Source of the DNA: Psychrobacter urativorans
GTDB lineage: Bacteria; Pseudomonadota; Gammaproteobacteria; Pseudomonadales; Moraxellaceae
NCBI RefSeq assembly: GCF_001298525.1
Contig: NZ_CP012678.1
Coordinates: forward strand, 1,550,001-1,614,000
DNA length: 64,000 bases
Direction: 5' to 3'
Part shown: piece after piece, positions 59,418-64,000 of the stretch
Layout of the letters: every line of letters starts with the position of its first letter
Position numbering within the stretch: the stretch's first letter is position 1
Translations under genes and position numbers: made by a program
The notes under the pieces: generated by a model
The model's input: only the letters and a program-made list of their open reading frames with translations
What the model was told of the DNA's origin: nothing
Database searches by the model: none

Positions 59418-59795
59418 TTGAAAAGCAACCGACCCATAAATCTGCCTCTGAGCCAAGTGATTAGCGTTAATAGATCACCGATTGCGATTGCTTCAATTCT
59501 GCATCGTATATCTGGCATTATCTTATTTTTACTGATTCCTGTCATGTTATGGCTATTACAGAATTCTTTGGCGTCGCCTGAGAGCTTTGAGACGGTGTTC
59601 GATAACGTACTCGTACGCTTTTTGGCGTGGATATTTGTCGCGGCCATTGCTTATCACTTTGTGATGGGTATGAAGCATTTATTTGCTGATATGGGCACGA
59701 ACGAAGAATTTAAGTCTGCAAGTACGGCGTCTATCGTCAGCTTCGTGATTGCCGCCATTCTAATTGCCGCGTCATTTGTATGGGTGATGTTCTAA
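59418..59795 (+). CDS. sdhC: Succinate dehydrogenase cytochrome b556 subunit
   Basis: A 125-residue membrane anchor of complex II that helps bind heme b and ubiquinone. It opens with SNRPINLPL and IASILHRISGIILF, the quinone-site signature, and has three helices. Heme-ligand His candidates are in AIAYHFVMGMKHLF. The start is taken as TTG 59418 because AAGGA lies eight bases upstream and the product aligns with other SdhC N-termini; ATG 59409 lies inside that Shine-Dalgarno, and a longer reading from 59340 is not supported. Its stop overlaps the sdhD start (TAATG). Confidence 0.9.
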   Translation: MKSNRPINLPLSQVISVNRSPIAIASILHRISGIILFLLIPVMLWLLQNSLASPESFETVFDNVLVRFLAWIFVAAIAYHFVMGMKHLFADMGTNEEFKSASTASIVSFVIAAILIAASFVWVMF

Positions 59796-60202
59796 TGATT
59801 AAAAATGATTCAAGTATCAAAAGCGCCACCGGTCTGACCAGCTCAGGCTCGCGTGATTGGATTGTCCAGCGTATCAGTGCCGTCGTGCTAGCGGTTTACA
59901 GCGTGGTACTACTCGGGTTCTTTTTGACACACAGTAATGTAGATTTTTATCAATGGTCAGCATTTATGAACAGCTTACCGATGCGCCTATTCAGCTTGGT
60001 GGCTATTTTATCCCTTGCCGGTCATGCTTGGATTGGAATGTGGACGGTATTTACTGATTACATTACCACAGGCAAGTTGGGCGCAGGCGCATCAAGCCTA
60101 CGTTTAGTATTACAGACATTGATGATTATCGCCATTTTAGTTTTTCTATTTTGGGGCATCATGATTTTTTGGGGTAATGGCTTCGGTGTCGTTGCTGTTT
60201 AA
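59795..60202 (+). CDS. sdhD: Succinate dehydrogenase hydrophobic membrane anchor subunit
   Basis: A 135-residue partner of SdhC. It has three membrane helices (about 28-48, 66-88 and 103-128) and SRDWIVQRISAVVLAVYSV, the conserved opening with the Arg near the quinone. SLAGHAWIGMWTVFTDY holds the heme/quinone His and the Tyr of the site. ATG 59795 overlaps the sdhC stop by one base, with GGGTGAT upstream, so translation is coupled. Confidence 0.92.
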   Translation: MIKNDSSIKSATGLTSSGSRDWIVQRISAVVLAVYSVVLLGFFLTHSNVDFYQWSAFMNSLPMRLFSLVAILSLAGHAWIGMWTVFTDYITTGKLGAGASSLRLVLQTLMIIAILVFLFWGIMIFWGNGFGVVAV

Positions 60203-60499
60203 CTTTTAAATTAATTTTTAAACCTTTATTGACCGACCTTGTGTATGGACTGATTTCGTGGTCAGCTTTGTTTGCCACTTAAGTCCTGAACAGCAATAGG
60301 TCACTAGCCAGATTAACGTCATCAAACAGTGTTGAGCGGGTTCATATTCTAATCAGCAACACACTATATAACGATGATTATGCAAATTTTAGTAAGTGGT
60401 TGAAGGCTGTTTGAGGAATACTATTTCTTGGTTTTATCCTTTAATTAAGCAGCTTTTGTATTTACTTCACAGGCATTAACAGGCATTAGGAAAACAGTA
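60203..60499. other. Unusually long sdhD-sdhA spacer
   Basis: 297 bp with no coding potential inside an operon that is normally tight. No terminator with a T-run and no strong promoter is seen. AGGAAAA before 60500 is the sdhA ribosome-binding site. Confidence 0.5.
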
Positions 60500-62350
60500 A
60501 TGGCGACAAGACAAGATAATACGATTAGCAACATCAAAACCCTCAATTACGATGCGGTCATCGTAGGCGGTGGTGGTTCAGGTATGCGAGCATCTTTGCA
60601 TTTAGCGCAAGCGGGCATGAAGGTGGCGGTAATTACGAAAGTGTTCCCAACGCGTTCACATACTGTTGCTGCTCAAGGTGGCATTGGTGCTAGCTTGGGT
60701 AATATGAGTAACGATAACTGGCATTTTCACTTTTATGATACCGTTAAGGGCTCAGATTGGTTGGGTGACCAAGACGCTATTGAGTTCATGTGTCGTGAAG
60801 CACCAAAAGTGGTGTATGAGCTTGAGCACATGGGCATGCCATTTGACCGTAATGAAGATGGTACGATTTATCAGCGTCCGTTTGGGGGTCATACGTCAAA
60901 CTACGGTGAAAAAGCCGTCCAACGTGCTTGCGCTGCGGCTGACCGTACAGGTCACGCATTATTGCATACGTTATATCAAAAAAACCTTGAGCAAGGAACT
61001 GAGTTCTTTATCGAGTGGATTGCTCTTGATTTAATTAAAGATGACGCTGGTAATATCAATGGCGTGATTGCGATTGAGCAAGAAACTGGTACGGTTGCGG
61101 TATTCCAATCTCCAGTTACCGTACTGGCAACAGGCGGTGCAGGTCGTATCTTTGCCGCCTCTACCAACGCTTATATCAATACCGGTGACGGTATCGGCAT
61201 GGCAGTGCGTGCCGGGATTCCCTTACAAGATATGGAGTTCTGGCAGTTCCATCCAACGGGCGTTCATGGTGCAGGTGTACTATTGACGGAAGGTTGCCGC
61301 GGTGAAGGCGCAATCTTACGTAATAAAGATGGCGAAGCCTTTATGGAGCGTTATGCGCCAACCGTAAAAGACTTGGCACCACGTGACTTGGTTTCTCGTT
61401 CTATGGATCAAGAAATCAAAGAAGGTCGTGGTTGTGGACCTAACGCTGACCATATCGTAATGGACATGACCCATTTGGGTGTTGAAACCATTATGAAGCG
61501 CTTGCCATCGGTATTTGAGATTGGCAAAAACTTTGCAAACGTTGATATTACCAAAGAGCCGATTCCGGTTATTCCGACTATTCACTATATGATGGGCGGT
61601 ATTCCTACCACCATTCATGGTCAAGTGATTACACCGGATTTAGAAGCCGGTACGGATGAGGAAGGCTTATATACTAAAGGCAATGTGGTTAAAGGTCTTT
61701 ACGCCATTGGTGAATGTGCTTGCGTCAGTGTCCACGGTGCTAACCGTCTAGGTACGAACTCACTACTTGATTTAGTGGTCTTCGGTCGTGCCGCTGGTAA
61801 ACATATTGTTGATGAATTCCATCATGCTGACCATGACTATAAACCATTAGATCCTCATGTACTTGATAACACGGTTAAGCGTCTGGATAAATTGCAGCAG
61901 TCAACCTCAGGCTACAATGCGCAAGAAGTGGCGGATGAAATTCGCTCAATCATGCAAACACATGCTAGCGTCTTCCGTACCCAAGCCATGATGGATGAAG
62001 GTGTCAAACAAATTCTTGCCTTAGAAGATAAGATTGACCAAATTCATCTTGCGGACAAATCACAAGTCTTTAACACCGCGCGTATTGAAGCTTTTGAAGT
62101 GGCAAATTTATATGAAGTAGCGAAAGCGACCATGGTATCGGCAGCACATCGTCATGAAAGTCGCGGCGCGCATAGTGTGGCGGACTATGACCGTCCTGAA
62201 GATGATGACTACGCACCAAACGGTCGTAACGATCACGACTGGATGAAACATACCTTATGGTATGCTGAAGGTAACAAAATCATCTATAAACCAGTGCGTA
62301 AAATTCCACTGACCGTAGATTATGTTGAACCAAAAGTTCGCGTCTACTAA
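60500..62350 (+). CDS. sdhA: Succinate dehydrogenase flavoprotein subunit
   Basis: A 616-residue flavoprotein that oxidises succinate to fumarate. The FAD-binding Rossmann motif is VGGGGSGM (22-29) and the covalent flavin His54 lies in TRSHTVAAQGG. Substrate-site residues are in FWQFHPTGVHGAGVL and the PRDLVSR segment (catalytic Arg). GANRLGTNSLLDLVVFG closes the FAD domain. The C-terminus has the conserved RHESRGAH and WMKHTLWY. Length and motifs are normal. Confidence 0.97.
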   Translation: MATRQDNTISNIKTLNYDAVIVGGGGSGMRASLHLAQAGMKVAVITKVFPTRSHTVAAQGGIGASLGNMSNDNWHFHFYDTVKGSDWLGDQDAIEFMCREAPKVVYELEHMGMPFDRNEDGTIYQRPFGGHTSNYGEKAVQRACAAADRTGHALLHTLYQKNLEQGTEFFIEWIALDLIKDDAGNINGVIAIEQETGTVAVFQSPVTVLATGGAGRIFAASTNAYINTGDGIGMAVRAGIPLQDMEFWQFHPTGVHGAGVLLTEGCRGEGAILRNKDGEAFMERYAPTVKDLAPRDLVSRSMDQEIKEGRGCGPNADHIVMDMTHLGVETIMKRLPSVFEIGKNFANVDITKEPIPVIPTIHYMMGGIPTTIHGQVITPDLEAGTDEEGLYTKGNVVKGLYAIGECACVSVHGANRLGTNSLLDLVVFGRAAGKHIVDEFHHADHDYKPLDPHVLDNTVKRLDKLQQSTSGYNAQEVADEIRSIMQTHASVFRTQAMMDEGVKQILALEDKIDQIHLADKSQVFNTARIEAFEVANLYEVAKATMVSAAHRHESRGAHSVADYDRPEDDDYAPNGRNDHDWMKHTLWYAEGNKIIYKPVRKIPLTVDYVEPKVRVY

Positions 62351-62553
62351 TTCGTGTAATGATTAGCAAAATAAGTAATCGTGTATGTTATAGGCACGAA
62401 TATCTTAAACGTGTTATCCCTTATTAATTTATTAAAAAGGTGACCGCTAGCAACAATATTAAGTCAGTGCTATCGCGATAAAAAAAATTGCTCTAGTACT
62501 GACATAAGAAATTTTTTGTCTGCCCGCCATCACCTACGTGTGGAGTTTAGCTT

Positions 62554-63264
62554 ATGAGCCGTGGTACTCGCACCATCGAAATCTATCGCTACGATCCTGA
62601 TCAGGACGCCGCGCCGCGTATGCAAACCTATACGATTGAGCTACTTGACTCAGATCGTATGTTACTTGACGTGTTATTACGCCTAAAAACGCAAGATGAA
62701 ACCATTACTTTCCGTCGCTCGTGCCGTGAAGGCATTTGTGGCTCGGATGGTATGAATATCAATGGTAAGAATGGTCTAGCATGTCTTATCAACATGAATA
62801 CTTTGCCTGAAAAAGTAACCGTTCGTCCATTACCGGGTTTGCCAGTGGTTCGCGACTTGGTCGTCGATATGAACCAGTTTTACGAGCAATACGAAAAGAT
62901 ACATCCGTTCCTAATCAATGACCAGCCAGCGCCACCAACCGAGCGTTTGCAGTCACCTGAGCAACGGGAAAAAATGGATGGTTTGTACGAGTGTATTTTA
63001 TGCGCTTGCTGTTCAACCAGTTGCCCCTCATTTTGGTGGAACCCTGATAAATTCTTAGGGCCTGCCGCTTTATTAAATGCCAACCGTTTTGTTATGGATA
63101 GTCGTGATACGGATACGCGCGCGCGTCTGGCACGTTTAGACGACCCGTTCAGCTTATTCCGCTGTCGTGGCATTATGAACTGTGTCATGGTTTGTCCAAA
63201 AGGTTTGAACCCAACCAAAGCCATTGGCAATCTACGTAACTTGTTGATTGATCAAGCCGGCTAA
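62554..63264 (+). CDS. sdhB: Succinate dehydrogenase iron-sulfur subunit
   Basis: A 236-residue electron-transfer subunit between the flavin and ubiquinone. The N-terminal ferredoxin domain binds [2Fe-2S] through SCREGICGSDGMNING and the later Cys of GLAC. The C-terminal domain binds [4Fe-4S] and [3Fe-4S] through CILCACCSTSCPSFWW and CRGIMNCVMVCPKGLNP. TGGAG upstream supports the start. A 203-bp spacer separates it from sdhA; a strong terminator follows. Confidence 0.97.
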   Translation: MSRGTRTIEIYRYDPDQDAAPRMQTYTIELLDSDRMLLDVLLRLKTQDETITFRRSCREGICGSDGMNINGKNGLACLINMNTLPEKVTVRPLPGLPVVRDLVVDMNQFYEQYEKIHPFLINDQPAPPTERLQSPEQREKMDGLYECILCACCSTSCPSFWWNPDKFLGPAALLNANRFVMDSRDTDTRARLARLDDPFSLFRCRGIMNCVMVCPKGLNPTKAIGNLRNLLIDQAG

Positions 63265-63310
63265 ATGCTGGTATTTCTAAACCCTAGTATTTAACGTTAT
63301 ATTGTATAAA

Positions 63311-63348
63311 TAAAAAAACACCGTTCGATAATCGAGCGGTGTTTTTTT
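63311..63348 (+). terminator. Intrinsic terminator of sdhB
   Basis: ACACCG-T-TCGA (63318-63328) pairs with TCGA-G-CGGTGT (63332-63342) around TAA, with A-run before and seven T after. Confidence 0.92.
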
Positions 63349-64000
63349 ATTATCAGCAAGGCAGTGGATAACTAAAGTAGTGGGTAACGAAAGCAGCAAA
63401 TAACGAAAGCATTAGATAAATTACCTTTATATAACGGCTAGATAACGGAATGTAAATATAGAATAGTATCGCGTTGATCGCCTGTAAGCATTCACATTTT
63501 TACTTTAAACTACCATTATCATCATGCAATTATATAAAGTGCTTAGAAGTCACAAATAACGCTAATATAATAGTCTTACTCACTAACTTAGAAAGCTGTA
63601 ATAATAAACTACCAAAAAAATATGAATATCTGTAAACTTGTGATAAAAATATTACAATAAAAGTGCTATCATAGCAGCGGTAAAATTTATCTGCTCTTAA
63701 TCAAGACTGATTTTAGTCTGAGGTAAGACTTGTACAGCAGTGGCAGAAGGTACAAACATAGTAAGAATGTTAGCGATAGTGACTATTTATTATATAAATA
63801 CCTAGTATTGAACAAACAAACTATGTCAGGTTATTTATCCATGCTACCCTAGATAGCAATGTATGTTTGGCACAAAAACAGCGTTTATTGGTCAAGGAAA
63901 GACTTTTGCAGCAGGAAATAGCTGATTTATCGGCTAGCTGAACGAAATAACTGATTACTAAGGCTTTTATTGAAAAGTATTAGTGGTTTGGGTTATGGCT
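63349..64000. other. AT-rich spacer to the window end, no gene supported
   Basis: About 650 bp. TAACGAAAGCA is repeated at 63385-63395 and 63401-63411. The sucA-sucB genes usually follow sdhB in this family, so their promoter may lie here, but no start is visible before the edge. Confidence 0.4.

Noticed and set aside
59327..59647. 106-codon reading frame opposite sdhC
   Set aside because: It covers the coding strand of a clear membrane subunit and has no independent support.
63810..63942. Open stretch ending in a Gln/Leu/Glu-rich helix-like peptide
   Set aside because: No start codon or ribosome-binding site and too short; possibly a remnant, but not supportable.

Overview
This window is a stretch of ordinary bacterial chromosome from a gammaproteobacterium of the family Moraxellaceae, most probably Psychrobacter. 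The evidence is moderate G+C with AT-rich spacers, type IV pilus genes in the order pilB-pilC-pilD-coaE, a FimS/AlgR pair beside hemC-hemD, gltA beside sdhCDAB, and a Balon-type (Pelota/aeRF1-related) ribosome hibernation factor, a protein first described in Psychrobacter. No insertion sequence, prophage, CRISPR array or plasmid gene was seen.

Layout. 1-1.3 kb: 3' part of lptG (LPS export). 1.3-9.3 kb: mostly minus-strand genes, namely an RsmC-like methyltransferase, xerD, a second methyltransferase, tusA, a small membrane protein, ruvX, yqgE and recN, plus one plus-strand secreted orphan at 2.1 kb. 10-11.2 kb: ppnP and rlmB, the latter overlapping convergent coaE. 11-16 kb: the minus-strand type IV pilus block pilB-pilC-pilD-coaE. 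16.4-28.7 kb: tpiA, secG, tRNA-Leu(GAG), initiator tRNA-Met, then rimP-nusA-infB-rbfA-truB-rpsO-pnp, the same order as the E. coli secG-leuU and metY-nusA-infB-rpsO-pnp blocks, but with unusually long structured spacers. 28.9-32 kb: a macro-domain-like protein, YheV and oligopeptidase A. 32.4-36 kb: the Balon-like factor, a YbhP-family hydrolase, a quinone-oxidoreductase-like enzyme and a tiny membrane protein. 36-39.5 kb: an ABC exporter, an alpha/beta hydrolase and an AlkB-like oxygenase in one minus-strand run. 39.8-41.7 kb: a DMT transporter and class I fructose-bisphosphate aldolase. 41.8-46.1 kb: thiC behind a TPP riboswitch, yggX and argH. 46.1-52.3 kb: FimS-like sensor, AlgR-like regulator, hemC, hemD, a HemX-like protein and a thioesterase. 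52.4-57 kb: RibBA-like protein, rarA, a small HExxH protein and a lipoprotein. 57-63.3 kb: gltA divergent from sdhC-sdhD-sdhA-sdhB.

Functional themes. The 18-29 kb block is the translation and RNA-turnover core: initiator tRNA, IF2, ribosome maturation factors RimP and RbfA, S15, NusA, TruB and PNPase. The Balon-like gene 4 kb further on would put ribosomes to rest. gltA and sdhCDAB form the TCA-cycle block. pilBCD and the FimS/AlgR-like pair plausibly belong to one surface-motility programme. HemC and HemD make uroporphyrinogen III.

Points most worth a second look: the Balon-like gene; an initiator tRNA whose first pair is U1:U72; a FimS-like sensor whose ATP-binding boxes look erased; a perfect 13-bp inverted repeat between that sensor and its regulator; two 22-bp operator-like repeats between gltA and sdhC; a heptanucleotide repeat upstream of pilC; and competing hairpins between rimP, nusA and infB.
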